NCBI GenBank assembly: GCA_963575745.1
Contig: CAUYUJ010009768.1
Span: 164,501 to 228,500 of the forward strand
Reading direction: 5' to 3'
Length of the DNA: 64,000 bases
Origin: Prorocentrum cordatum
Lineage: Eukaryota > Sar > Dinophyceae > Prorocentrales > Prorocentraceae
The position numbers and the translations under genes are program-made. The stretch's first letter is position 1. The number at the start of each line of letters is the position of its first letter. This document shows, piece by piece, positions 10,937-21,804 of this stretch. The notes under the pieces were generated by a model. That model was not told the origin of the DNA, did no database searches, and saw nothing but the letters and a program-made list of their open reading frames with translations.

Positions 10937-11313
10937 ACCGATGACCCACAACCCAAACACGGTGGCGGGATGGGCCGAAGGATATTAGACCTGGGCCGGC
11001 AAGGAAACGGAAAGAACGCTGCAGGAACTTGACCAAAATTACTCACACCACCGTTCGTACCCGGAGCCTTGACGTTGAGAGCTTGTTACGTCACCCCGCG
11101 CTCCGCCTCCTCCTCCTCCTCCTCCTCCTCCTCCTCCTCCTCCTCCGCCTCCGCCTCCGCCTCCGCCTCTTCCGCCTCCTCCTCCTCCGCCTCCTCCTCC
11201 GCCTCCGCCTCCGCCTCTTCCGCCTCCTCCTCCTCCGCCTCCTCCTCCGCCTCCTCCTCCTCCTCCTCCGCCTCCTCCGCCTCCTCCGCCTCCTCCGCCT
11301 CCTCCGCCTCCTC
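10937..11313 (+). repeat. First copy of the CCTGGGCCGGCA segment followed by a CTC/CGC tract
   Basis: From about 10970 to 11100, cctgggccggcaaggaaacg ... ctcacaccaccgttcgtacc ... gttgagagcttgttacg matches the copies at 13525-13630 and 14605-14715. Each copy is followed by a CTC-rich polypyrimidine tract, here 11101-11313 with CGC interruptions. The tract runs into the sequence gap. Confidence 0.8.
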
Positions 11314-11413
11314 NNNNNNNNNNNNNNNNNNNNNNNNNNNNNNNNNNNNNNNNNNNNNNNNNNNNNNNNNNNNNNNNNNNNNNNNNNNNNNNNNNNNNNN
11401 NNNNNNNNNNNNN
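11314..11413. other. Assembly gap, exactly 100 N
   Basis: 100 consecutive N between a CTC tract and a TTA/TTC tract. The round number points to a scaffold placeholder, so the true size and content are unknown. Confidence 0.98.
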
Positions 11414-13080
11414 TTATTATTATTCTTAATCTTCTTCTTATTATTATTATTCTTATTATTCTTATTCTTCTTATTCTTACTGACTGCTGCTGCTAGAACC
11501 GTCTTGATTATTGATTATTAGGAGTATTATTCTTCTTTGTCTGCTTCCTCTTCTCCTCTCCTCCTCCCTCTCCGAGCCTCCTACTCCTCCTGCCCCTCTC
11601 ACAGCCTGCACTCCTCCTCCTCTCCTAACTCCAATCCTCCCTCCTCCTATCTCCTCTCCGCCCCCAGGTCCTCCTCGTACTCTACCTTTATTCTCCACAT
11701 CACTCCGCCCCTCCTCCTCCTGCATCCCGCCTCCTCATCCTCATTCCTCCTCCTCATCCTCCGCTCCTCACTCCTCCAGTCCATCCTCTTCCTCCTCCCC
11801 TCTCCTCCCTCTCTCTCCTCCTCCTCCTCCTCCGCCTCCTCCTCCTAACCCTCCTCCTCCTCCTACTCCACTCCCTCCTCCTACTAATCCCCTCCCCAAG
11901 CTTGCTCACCCCCCCTCCTCCTCCCCCCTCCCTCCTCCCACTACCCACCCTTCCCCCCCCCCTCCCCCTCCCCCTACCACTCCCCATCCCCCCTCCCACT
12001 CTCCTCCTCCTCCTCCTCCTTCCTCTCCGCATTCCTCCTCCTCCCTCATCATCCTTCCCCCTTCACCTTCTGGCTCACTACCTCCTCCGCCTCCGCCTCC
12101 GCCTCCGCCTCCGCCTCCGCCTCCGCCTCCGCCTCCGCCTCCGCCTCCGTCTCCGCCTCCGCCTCCTCCTCCTCCTCCTCCTCCTCCTCTTCTTTTTCTA
12201 CTTCGTAGTCGTCTTATTATTCGTATTATCAGTATTCTTAGCATTAGTATTCTCATTATTATTATCCGTATTCTTAGTATTAGGCTTCTTATTCTTCTTC
12301 TTATTAGTATTATTCGGCTTCTTCTGTGTATTATTATTATTATTCGTCTTAGCATTATTATTATTATTCGTATTCGTATTATGATTATTATTCGTATTCG
12401 TATTATTATTATTAACCATAATCTTATTATTATTATTCGTATGTCTCTTGTTCGTATTATTATGTTTCTTATTATTATTATTATTGTTATTATTATTATT
12501 ATTAGTATTACTCCGCCTCTTCCTCTTTATCTTCCTCTTCCTCTTAGTATCATTATTCTTATTAGTCAATATTATTCGTCGGATTCTTCTTATTCTTATT
12601 ATTATTATGAGTATTATTATGCTTATGCGTCTTCTTCTTTTTTCTGCTTATGTTTATTCCTCCTCCTCCTCCTCCTCCTCCTCCTCCTCCTCCTCCTCCT
12701 CCTCCTCCTCCTCCTCCTCCTCCTCCTCCTCCTCCTCCTCCTCCTCCTCCTCCTCCTCTCCTCCCCTCCTCCTCCTCCTCCCCTCCTCCTCCTCCTCCTC
12801 CTCCTCCTCCCTCCTCCTCTCCTCCTCCTCCTCCTCCTCCGCCTCCTCCGCCTCTCTCCTCCTCCTCCTCCTCCTCCCTCACTCCTCCTCCTCCTCTCCT
12901 CCTCCTCCTCCTCCTCTCCTCCTCCGCCTCCGCCTCCGCCTCCGCCTCCGCCTCGCGCCTCCCGCCTCCGCCTCCTACTCTCCTCCTCCTCCTCTCCTCC
13001 TCCTCCTCCTCTCCTCCTCCTCCTCACCTCCTCCTCCCCCTCCTCCTCCTCCTCCTCCTCCTCCTCCCACTCCTCCTCTT
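11414..13080 (+). repeat. Polypyrimidine region: TTA/TTC, CTC and CGC tracts
   Basis: TTA/TTC triplets (11414-11490), a CTC-dominated tract (11540-12060), CGC CTC repeats (12085-12160), a second TTATT/TTC stretch (12190-12640), then almost pure CTC (12655-12890 and on to 13075). Long frames on both strands are poly-Pro/Ser/Leu or poly-Arg/Gly/Glu and are not genes. Such a long pyrimidine strand could form triplex DNA; that is an inference. Confidence 0.85.
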
Positions 13081-14164
13081 CGGGCGCGCTGGGGAGCCTA
13101 TTGGGGCCCTCTTGGGCTCTCTTAGGGCCCTCGGGGCCCTCTTGGCCGTAGTGGGGCCGTCTGGGGGCCATCTTGGGCCGTTTTTGGGCCCCGTTGGGGC
13201 GTCTCTGGGGCCGTCTTGGCATGATCTTTGGGGCCTCTTAGGCAGTCGTGGGCCCGTCTGGTAGCCCTCTTGGACCGTTTTGGGCCCGTTTGGGGCGCCT
13301 CTGGGGCCGTCTTGGGACGATATTTTGGGCCTCTGGGCCGTCTTGGGCCCGTCTGGGGAAGAAACTTGCCATGGGAGCCGCCCGGGAGCCGCTTCACTCG
13401 AAAAAATACGAGGGAAACGGGCTATTAGACCATACGTGCGGGCCTCGACCCCCCCCCGGACCCCCCCTAAGAAGGGCTTCGCCCCATACTCAACGTCACT
13501 CGCTCGTACCTCGCTCTTTCCGTCACCTGGGCCGGCACGGAAACGGAAAGAGCGCCTCAAACACATTAACCGAAGTTACTCACACCACCGTTCGTACTGG
13601 AAGCCTTGGCGTTGAGAGCTTGTTACGCCAACCCTCGCTCCTCCTCCTCCTCCTCCTCCTCCTCCTCCTCCTCCCTCCTCATCCTCCTCCTCCTCCTCTC
13701 CTCCTCCTCCTCCTCCTCCTCCCCTCCCTCCTCCCTCCTCCTCCTCCTCCTCCTCCTCTCCTTCTCCTCCTCCTCTCCTCCTTCCTCCCCTCTCCTCCTC
13801 CTCCTCGCTTGGCCTCGTCCTCGTTCCTCCTCCTCCTCCTCTCCTTCCTCCCTCCTCCTACTCCTCCTCCTCCTCTCGTTCCTCCCTCCTCGTTCTCTCC
13901 GCTCCTCCTCCTCCTCCTCCTCCTCCTCCTCCTCCTCCTCCTCCTCCTCCTCCCTCTCCTCCCCGCCTCTCCTCCTCCCTCCTCCTCCCCTCCTCCTCCT
14001 CCTCCTCCTCCTCCCCCTCCTCTCCTCTCCTCCTCTTCTTCCTCCGCCTCCACCTCCTCCCTCCTCTCCTCCTCCTCCTCCTCCTCCTCTCCTCCTCCTC
14101 CTCCTCCTCCTCCTCCTCCTCCTCCTCCTCTCCTCCTCCTCCTCCTCCTCCCACTCCTTCTCAT
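13081..14164 (+). repeat. Segmental tandem duplication, unit 1 (1,084 bp)
   Basis: It begins cgggcgcgctggggagccta and contains a TTGGGCCGTC-type minisatellite (complementary orientation of the CCAAGA family, 13100-13350). Next comes a single-copy-like block (gaagaaacttgccatgggag, cactcgaaaaaatacgaggg, ccgtcacctgggccggcacg, gttgagagcttgttacgcc), then a long CTC tract (13635-14155). The same order starts again at 14165. Confidence 0.85.
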
Positions 14165-14893
14165 CGGGCGCGCTGGGGAGCCTATTGGCGCCCGCTTGGG
14201 CTCTCTTAGGGCCCTCGGGGCATTCTTGGCCGTATTGGGGCCGTCTGGGAGCCATCTTGGGCCGTTTGGGGCCCCTTTGGGGCGCCTCTGGGGCAGTCTT
14301 GGGATGATCTTTGGGGCCTCTTAGGCCGTCTTGGGCCCGTCTGGGGGCCCTCTTGGACCGTTTTGGGCCCGTTTGGGGCGCCTCCGGGGCCGTCTTGGGA
14401 CGATATGTTGGGCCTCTGGGCCGTCTTGGGCCCGTCTGGGGAAGAAACTTGCCATGGGAGCCGCCCGGGAGCCGCTTCACTCGAAAAAATACGAGGGAAA
14501 CGGGCTATTAGACCAGGCGCCTGCGCCTCGCACCCCCCCTGGACCCCCCATTTAGGGCTTCGCCCCCTACTCAACGTCACTCGCTCGTACCTCGCTCGTT
14601 CCGTCACCTGGGCCGGCACGGAAACGGAAAGAGCGCTTCAAACACATCAACCGAAGTTGCTCACACCACCGTTCGTACTGGGAGCCTTGGCGTTGAGAGC
14701 TTGTTACTTGTTACGTCACCCCTCGCTCCTCCTCCTCCTCCTCCTCCTCCTCCTCCTCCTCCTCCTCCTCCTCCTCCTCCTCCTCCTCCTCCTCCTCCTC
14801 CTCCTCCTCCTCCTCCTCCTCCTCCTCCTTCTCCTCCTCCTCCTCCTCCTCTTTCTCCTCCTCCTTCTCCTCTTTTTTCTCCTCCCCCTCCTC
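14165..14893 (+). repeat. Segmental tandem duplication, unit 2
   Basis: Repeats unit 1 nearly base for base up to gcgttgagagcttgttac, followed by an almost pure CTC tract (14726-14890) that is shorter than in unit 1. Confidence 0.85.
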
Positions 14894-15039
14894 CGCCCGG
14901 GAGCCGCTTCAGTTGAAAAATACAAGGGAAACGAGCCATTAGACCAATCCGCCCCCGCCTCGCCCCCCCCTGCAACCACTCTAAGAAGGGCTTCGCCCCA
15001 ACTCAACGTGACTCGCTCGTACCTCGCTCTTTCCGTCAT
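14894..15039 (+). repeat. Truncated third copy of the duplicated block, interrupted by composite element B
   Basis: From ccgcttcagttgaaaaatac to cgctctttccgtcat it follows the middle of units 1 and 2. Where those continue with cctgggccggcacgg, this copy stops and element B begins. The rest does not reappear after element C, so the far side has been rearranged or lost. Confidence 0.7.
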
Positions 15040-16487
15040 CCGCCGCCCCCTGTTGATTCATCACAGGGGTGCCCGGCGTGCTGGACTTCTTACGATTTGG
15101 TTTTAAAGAACTCCCCCTGGGGCTCCGGCGCGTCCCGCCGGCCACCCGGAAGGATGCCGAAAGATCTTCCAGGTAGTTGCAAAGGGTTTTTCCGTTCCAG
15201 ACGGCTCCAAGATGGCCCAAGATGGCCTACAAGACGCCTTCCAGACGGACAAGATGGCATCCAAGACGGCTAAGATGGCCCCAAGATGCCTCCAAGACGG
15301 CCCAAGATGCACCCAAGACGGCCTAAGATGGCCTCAAGATGGCCCAAAACGGCCCAAGAGGCTCCCAAGAGGCCTCCAAGACGGCCCAAGAGGCCTCCAA
15401 GAGGTCCTCCAGGAAGGCCCGAAGAGGGCAAAATCATTGATTTCCCCTAGGTTTTTGAAGGATTTGGGTATTTGCGCTTTTTCTGCTTTCCGACGGCCCA
15501 AGACGGCCTAAGACGCCCCCAAGGTCGCCCAAAGATCGCCCAAGAGGCCTCCAAGATGGCCCCATGACGGCCCAAGAGGCCCCCAAGACGGCCCCAAGAG
15601 GGCCCCAAGACGGGCCAAGAGGCCTCCAAGACGCCCAAGATGGCCTCGAAGCTGGCCCAAGACGGCCAAAGAGGCCTCCAAGAGGGCCTCCAGGAAGGCC
15701 AGAAAAGGCTAATAACATGTATTTCCTTTTCTGGTTCTTAAGGATTTTGACATTTGCGTCTTTTCGGCCTTCCGACGGCCCGAGACGGCCCAAGAGCCCC
15801 CAAAGATCGCCCAAGGATCGCCCAAGAGGCCTCCAAGATGGCCCCAGAACGGCCCAAGAGGTCCCCAAGACGACCCAGGAGGCCTTTGAGACGCCCAAGA
15901 TGGCCTTCAAGACGGCCCTGGAGCATTCCAAGAGGGCTCCAAGTCGGCCCAAAGAGACCCCCCAAACGGCTTGACGGCGTCAGACGGGCCAGGAGCCCAC
16001 CAAGACGGCCGAAGATGGCCTTAAGATGGCCCAAGAGGCCTCCAAGAGGGCCTCCAGGAAGGCCCGAAAAGGCCAAAATCCTTGATTTCCCAAGAGTTTT
16101 TGAAGGATTGTGGCATTTGCTTTTTGTTCGGCCTTCCGTCGGCCCGAGACGGCCCAAGTGCCCCCAAAGATCGCCCAAGACGGCCCCAAGACGGCCCCAA
16201 GAGGCCCCCAAGACGGCCCAAGAGGCCTCCAAGACGCTCAAGATGGCCTCCAAGACGGCCCAAGAGCACTCCAAGACGTCCTCCAAGAAGGCCCGACAGG
16301 GTCAAAATGGCCTCCAGGCGGCCAAGATGACCTTCAAGATGCCCAAGTTTTCCCCGAAGACTTTCCAAACCGATTCGGGGAACACATGATCCGATAGCTT
16401 GGCAGTTCTGGCCTCAACGTTCGGCCACATAGGCGCTTCCAAAAAGGCAGGGGAGGGGGGGGCGGTGATTCGCCGTAGGCGTCTTCG
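15040..16487 (+). mobile_element. Composite repeat element, copy B
   Basis: Head CCGCCGCCCCCTGTTGATTC at 15040, conserved with copies A and C to about 15215. CCAAGA filler follows, broken by roughly 75-bp spacer blocks at about 15430, 15712 and 16073 (tgatttcc...gttttgaaggattttgg...ttccgacggccc). The hairpin tail is TTCCCCGAA...TTCGGGGAA (16357-16385), then cggttgattcgccgtagg-like sequence ending TTCG at 16487. The inner inverted repeat at the right end is degenerate (ggggagggggggcggcgg). The element is preceded by AT and followed by AT, then directly by copy C. Confidence 0.6.
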
Positions 16488-16489
16488 AT

Positions 16490-18074
16490 CCGCCGCCCCC
16501 TGTTGATTCATCACAGGGGTGCCTGGCGTGCTGGACTTCTTCTTCCCCCTGGGGCTTCGGCCCGTCCCGCCGGGGTGCCTGGAGGCTCTTCCAGGACCGC
16601 AAACGACCTCAACGTCCACGAACAATTCTCTAAGACGGCTCAAGATGGTCTCCAGGATGACCATGTTGGCCCAAGATGGCCTCCAAGTTGGCCCAAGATG
16701 GCCTCCAAGATGGTCCAAGATGGCCTCCAAGTTCGCCCAAGATGGTCCAAGGCGGCCTCCAAGACGGCCCAAGAGAGTCCAAGACGGCCCAAGACGGCCC
16801 AAGAGGCCCCCCAGAGGCCTCCAAGACGGCCCAAGAGGCCTCCAAGGGGTCCTCCAGGAGGGCCCGAAGAGGCCAACATCATTGATTTTCCTCAGGTTTT
16901 TGAAGGAGTTTGGCATTCGCTTCTTCTCGGCTTTCAGACGACCCAAGACGGCCCAAGAGGCCCCCAAGAGCGCCCCCACAGCGCCCAAGAGGCCTCCAAG
17001 ATGGCCTCAGGACTGCCCAAGAGGCCCCCAAGACGGCCCCAAGAGGGCACAAAGACGACCCAAGAGGCCTCCAAGACGCCCAAGATGGCCTCTAAGACGG
17101 TCCTGGAGCACCCCAAGAGGGCCCCAAGTCGGCCCAGAAAGGCTCCCCGAACTGCTTCCGACGGCGTCAGACGGGCCAGGAGCCCACCAAGATGGCCCAA
17201 GTTGGCTCGAAGCTGGCCCAAGACGGCCCAAGAGGCCTCCAAGAGGGCATCCAGGAAGGCCAGAAAAGGCCAAACACATTATTTTGCCGGAGGTGTTTGA
17301 AGGATTTTGACATTTACTTCGTTTCGGCATTCCGACGGCCCGATACGGCCCAAGAGCCCCCAAAGATCGCCCAAAGATCGCCCAAGAGGCCTCCAAGAGG
17401 GCCCCAGAACGGCCCTAGAGGCCCCCAAGACGGCCCCAAGAGGCTCCTCAAGGCGGCTCAGGAGGCCATTTAAGACGCCCAAGATGGCCTCCAAGACGGC
17501 CCTGGAGCATTCCAAGAGGGCCCCAAGTTGGCTCAGAGAGGCCCCCCAAACTGCTTTCGACAGCGTCGGACGGGCCAGGGGCCCACCAAGACGGCCGAAG
17601 ATGGCCCTAAGATGGCCCAAGACGGCCCAAAAGGCCTCCAAGAGGGCCTCCAGGAAGGCCCAAAAAGGCAAAACAAATGATGTCCAAAAATTTTTGAAGG
17701 ATTGTGACATTTGCTTTTTGTTCGGCCTTCCGACGGCCCGAGTCGACCCAAGTGCCCCCAAAGATCGCCCAAGAGGCCCAAGACGGCCCCAAGAGGCCCC
17801 AAAGACGGCCCAAGAGGCCTCCAAGACGCTCAAGATGGCCTCCAAGACGGCCCAAGAGCACTCCAAGACGTCCTCCAAGAAGGCCCGAAAGGGTCAAAAT
17901 GGCCTCCAGGCGGCCAAGAGGACCTTCAAGATGCCTACGTGCTCCCCGAAGACTTTCCAAACCGATTCGGGGAACACATGGCCCGATAGCGTGGCAGTTC
18001 TGGCCTCAACGTTCGGCCACATAGGCGCTTCCAAAAAGGCAGGGGGCGGCGGTGATTCGCCGTAGGCGTCTTCG
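16490..18074 (+). mobile_element. Composite repeat element, copy C, head-to-tail with copy B
   Basis: Same head (16490-16650), CCAAGA filler with spacer blocks at about 16873, 17270 and 17668 (spacing about 397 bp), hairpin tail at 17944-17974, GCAGGGGGCGGCGG at 18040-18053 and the terminal GGCGTCTTCG at 18065-18074. The last about 140 bases are nearly identical to copy B. Two bases (AT, 16488-16489) separate B and C. Confidence 0.6.
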
Positions 18075-18076
18075 AT

Positions 18077-18850
18077 AGAGAAGGACGAAGGCGAGGACAC
18101 GAGGCACACTAGGCATCATCAGTGGCAGCATCAATAACAAAATCACTCCGACAGTATGCCCCCGCATGATATTCTCCCAAACAAGTCCGGAAGTGAACCT
18201 CATCGTCGTCCTTGTGAACGCAGAGGCTCTCTTCCCCTCTACCCATCGCCCTGTTCGCGCCCCCTGCTCTTCCTCGTCCGCGTGCCTCTTCTCCCCCGTC
18301 CACCTCCTCCCCCGCCCCGCTAACAAGGGCACGCACGTCGATGTTCCTTGGCGCCGTTGCCGCCACGGCCGGCCCGGGCGCGCTCTTCGATGGACAGATC
18401 GCGAAGCCGCGTGGGCCAGGCAACTGGGGCAACCCCACGGGCCGCGGAGGCGCGGGAGCAAGTCGTTGGGAAAACCCCGCGGGTCTCGAGCTAGTCGCGG
18501 CCGCCTTCGGGCGGAAGGCAGCGCGAAGCCCAGGTCTGCCGCGAGCTGCTCCACCTGACCGCGTTCCAGGAACTCCAGCACGGGTGGCCGCAGGATCAGC
18601 ATGTTTCAGTCACGGACGAGGCTCCCACTCGAAACTTCTGCATACTTTCAAGGTTCAAGAGTCCAGAAGAGACAAAGAGAGAAGGTTCCGACGGCTCGGT
18701 CGGATTAATAACATGATCTGCGGGCCCTACAGGGTGGGGGCTCCCGCCTGAGATTTCCTCGCAATTCACTCACAAACGAGGCTCCCGCTCTAGACTGCCG
18801 CCATATTCAAGACTGAGGAGCCAAGAAGTGACGACTATGACCCTCTCGAG
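18077..18850. other. No gene recognised
   Basis: GC-rich single-copy-looking sequence. Near 18711, taacatgatctgcgggccct...ggctcccgcctgagatttcc resembles a segment near 23550, so part of it belongs to a dispersed repeat. No coding motif was recognised on either strand. Confidence 0.4.
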
Positions 18851-19020
18851 TTAATTCGCCGGCCCAACGGGCCAGAGGCGTGCTAAGATCTCCAGTAACT
18901 GATTAACAATAACTCTATACTTCGCGCGCGCGGAGCGGCTCCTGGGGGTCCCCGGCCGGAAAATACCCTGGCAAGGTCCCGGGACACTCCCAGCAAACTC
19001 AGATCAGAGATGGTTTTCCT
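18851..19020 (+). repeat. Dispersed repeat head, copy 1
   Basis: aattcgccggcccaacgggc...gtgctaagatctccagtaac followed by gcgcgcggagcggctcctgg and ending cagatcagagatggttttcc. A second copy lies at about 41821-41975. Both are followed by CCAAGAG minisatellite, so this is a second head type for the same filler family. Confidence 0.75.
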
Positions 19021-19054
19021 CCTGGGTGCGGCCTTCCACGCTCCCTGGAGCGCG

Positions 19055-21085
19055 CCAAGAGGGCCCCAACAGGAATCCAAGACGGTCCAAGGGGGTTCCG
19101 AATCACCGAACGATCGGCCCAAGATCCCCAGCACGGCCTCAAGACGGCCCAAGAAGCTTCCAAGACGTCCCAAGAGAGCCCCGACCCTTTCCAAGAGAGC
19201 CCCAAGAGGCCAAAATTATTGATTTCCTTTGGGTTTTTCAAGGTTTTTGGCTTCCTCGCCTTTTCGCGTTTCCGACGCTCCAAGACGGCCCAAGAAGCCT
19301 CCAAGACCACCCCAAGACGGCCCAAGAGGCCTCCAAGAGACGCCCACGACCGTCCAAGAGAGCCCCACGACAGCCCAAGAGGCGCCCAAGACGGCCCAAG
19401 AAGACCCCAAGAAGGCCCCAAGAGAGGCCCAAGATGGAGACCACGAACCGAAAATCAAAACCTTCCGCTCCAAGAGGCCTCCTGGACGCCCCAAGAGGCC
19501 CTCAAGAGGCCCCAAAAGGCGACAAGGGGCCCGAAAGAGACTCCAAGAGGCTCGACAACGACTCCCGAGAGTCTCCAAGAAGCCCTCGAGAGGCATCCAA
19601 CGAGATCCCAATGAACATCCACGAAGCCTCAGAGCGCCAAAACAATTGATTTACACTGGGTTTTCAAGGTTTTTGGCTTCCTCGCCGTTTCGCCGTTCCG
19701 ACGCTCCAAGACGGCCCAAGAAGCTTCCAAGACCACCCCAAGACGGCCCAAGAGGCCTCCAAGAGACGCCCACGACCGTCCAAGAGAGCCCCTCGACAGC
19801 CCAAGAGGCGCCCAAGACGGCCCAAGAAGACCCCAAGAAGGCCCTAAGAGAGGCCCAAGATGGAGACCACGAACCGAAAATCAAAACCTTCCGCTCCAAG
19901 AGGCCTCCTGGACGCCCCAAGAGGCTCCTAAGAGGCCCCAACAAGCGACAAGGAACCCGAAAGAGACTCCAAGGCGCTCGAAAACGACTCCCGAGAGTCT
20001 CCAAGAAGCTCTCGAGAGGCATCCCACGAGATCCCAATGAACGTCCACGAAGCCTCAGAGCCCCCACCCAGGCACGGTGGCGAATGTGACGGAGGCAATT
20101 CGATAAAACCAGCCGCCGACCCTGCAGCTCCGCACCGCTCTAAGAGGCCTCCTGGACACCCCAAAAGGCTCCTAAGAGGCCACAAAAAGCGACAAGGAAC
20201 CCGAAAGAGACCCAAAGAGGCTCGAAAACGACTCCCGAGACTCTCCAAGAACACCCTCGAGAGGCATCCCACGAGATCCCAATGAACGTCCACGAAACCT
20301 CAGAGCGCCAAAACCATTGATTTCCTTTCGGTGTTGCAAGGTTGTTTGCCTCCTTGCCTTTTCGCCTCTCCGACGCTCCAAGACTGCCCAAGAAGCCTCC
20401 AAGACCACCCCCAAGGCGGCCCAAGAGGCCTCCAAGAGAGCTCCAAGACAGCCCAAGAGGGCCCCACGACAGCCCAAGAGGCGCCCAAGACGGTCGAAGA
20501 CGACCCAAAAAGGGGCCCAAGAGGAGCCCAACATGGAAACAAAAAGCCTCCAGGACCACCCCAAGACGGCCCAAGAAACCTCCAAGAGAGCCCCGAGACC
20601 GCCCAAGAGGCGCCCAAGACGGCCCAAGAAGACCCCAAGAAGGCCCTAAGAGGGGCCCAAGATGGAGACCACGAACCGAAAATCAAAACCTTCCGCTCCA
20701 AGAGGCCTCCTGGACGCCCCAAAAGGCTCCTAAGAGGCCCCAACAAGCGACAAGGAACCCGAAAGAGACTCCAAGACGCTCGAAAACGACTCCCGAGAGT
20801 CTCCAAGAAGCTCTCGAGAGGCATCCCACGAGATCCCAATGAACGTCCACGAAGCCTCAGAGCCCCCACCCAGGCACGGTGGCGAATGTGACGGAGGTAA
20901 TTCGATAAAACCAGCCGCCGACCCTGCAGCTCCGCACCGCTCTAAGAGGCCTCCTGGACACCCCAAAAGGCTCCTAAGAGGCCACAAAAAGACGACAAGG
21001 GGCCCGAAAGAGACCCCAAGAGACTCGAAAACGACTCCCACGAGTCTCCACGAAGCTCTCGAGAGGCATCCCGCGAGATCCCAAT
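19055..21085 (+). repeat. Large CCAAGA-type array with an internal duplication of about 800 bp
   Basis: Units such as cggcccaagaggcctccaag over 2 kb, with spacer blocks (attgattt...gttttcaaggtttttggct) at about 19213, 19638 and 20311. The block gagcccccacccaggcacgg...ctgcagctccgcaccgctct occurs at about 20058-20145 and again at 20860-20947, nearly identical, which indicates a recent duplication. The minus-strand frames (SWAVLGASWGPLG-like) are translated minisatellite. Confidence 0.8.
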
Positions 21086-21205
21086 GAATGTTCCCCTCCT
21101 CCTCCGCCTCCTCCTCCCCCATCCTCCTCCACCTCCTCCTCTCCCCCTCCTCCTCCTCCTCCTCCTCCTCCTCCTCCTCCTCCTCCTCCTCCTCGTCCTC
21201 TGCCA
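21086..21205 (+). repeat. CTC trinucleotide tract
   Basis: Polypyrimidine CTC repeats that replace the expected array continuation after gatcccaatgaatgttc. No gene. Confidence 0.85.
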
Positions 21206-21595
21206 CGCGCCTTTTCCACGCTCGCGCTTCTACCCTGCTACCCCAAAACCCCGCCCCCCTAACACACGACGACACATAGCAGCGGAGGGATAAATTAGAG
21301 AAGAAAAGAAAACTACATAATGTTGTTTTGTTTCCTGCGATCGTATTCACGAGCCGCCACCTTCCGAAACAGAAGGTTCAGGCGGGCAAAGAATGGCTCC
21401 CGCCTGCGAAATGGCCCAAAGTCAGCTATCCATAAACAAAACTATCCCGGCAAAGCAACCTAACAGCGATGTGTATAAGCATATCTGGAAGCATTCCCCT
21501 TAAGATTCAGGTGATAATCCAGTTGTATAATTCTGCTGTTCTTGCAGTCGCAGTCGCATTCGCAATGACAGTCGTAGTGGCAACGGCCTTAGAAT
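21206..21595. other. No gene recognised; start of a duplicated block
   Basis: 21440-21560 (atcccggcaaagcaacctaa ... attcccctta ... ttctgctgttcttgcagtcg) is repeated at about 23660-23775. The two copies open the two large duplicated segments at 21.4-23.5 and 23.65-24.9 kb. Confidence 0.6.
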
Positions 21596-21800
21596 CCAAT
21601 GGAATCCTAAGGATTCCTAGGGAGTCCTAAGGCATCCTTAGGCATCAGGATTCCTAAGGATTCCTAAGGTTTCCTAAGGACTCCTATGGATTCCGAAGGA
21701 TTCCGAAGGATTCCTGAGGATGCTTAACTATGCCTACGGATTCCTAAGGATGCCTACGGAGTCCTAAGGATTCCTAGGGATTCCTAAAGCTTCCTATGGA
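21596..21800 (+). repeat. GGATTCCTAA minisatellite
   Basis: About twenty 10-base units of the type aggattccta with substitutions (ggagtcctaa, ggatgcctac). Confidence 0.85.
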
Positions 21801-21804
21801 TTCC

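Noticed and set aside
11511-13222. Very long frames rich in Pro, Leu, Ser or Arg/Gly/Glu
   Set aside because: Translations of CTC/GAG tracts, open in most frames; one also runs beside the N gap.
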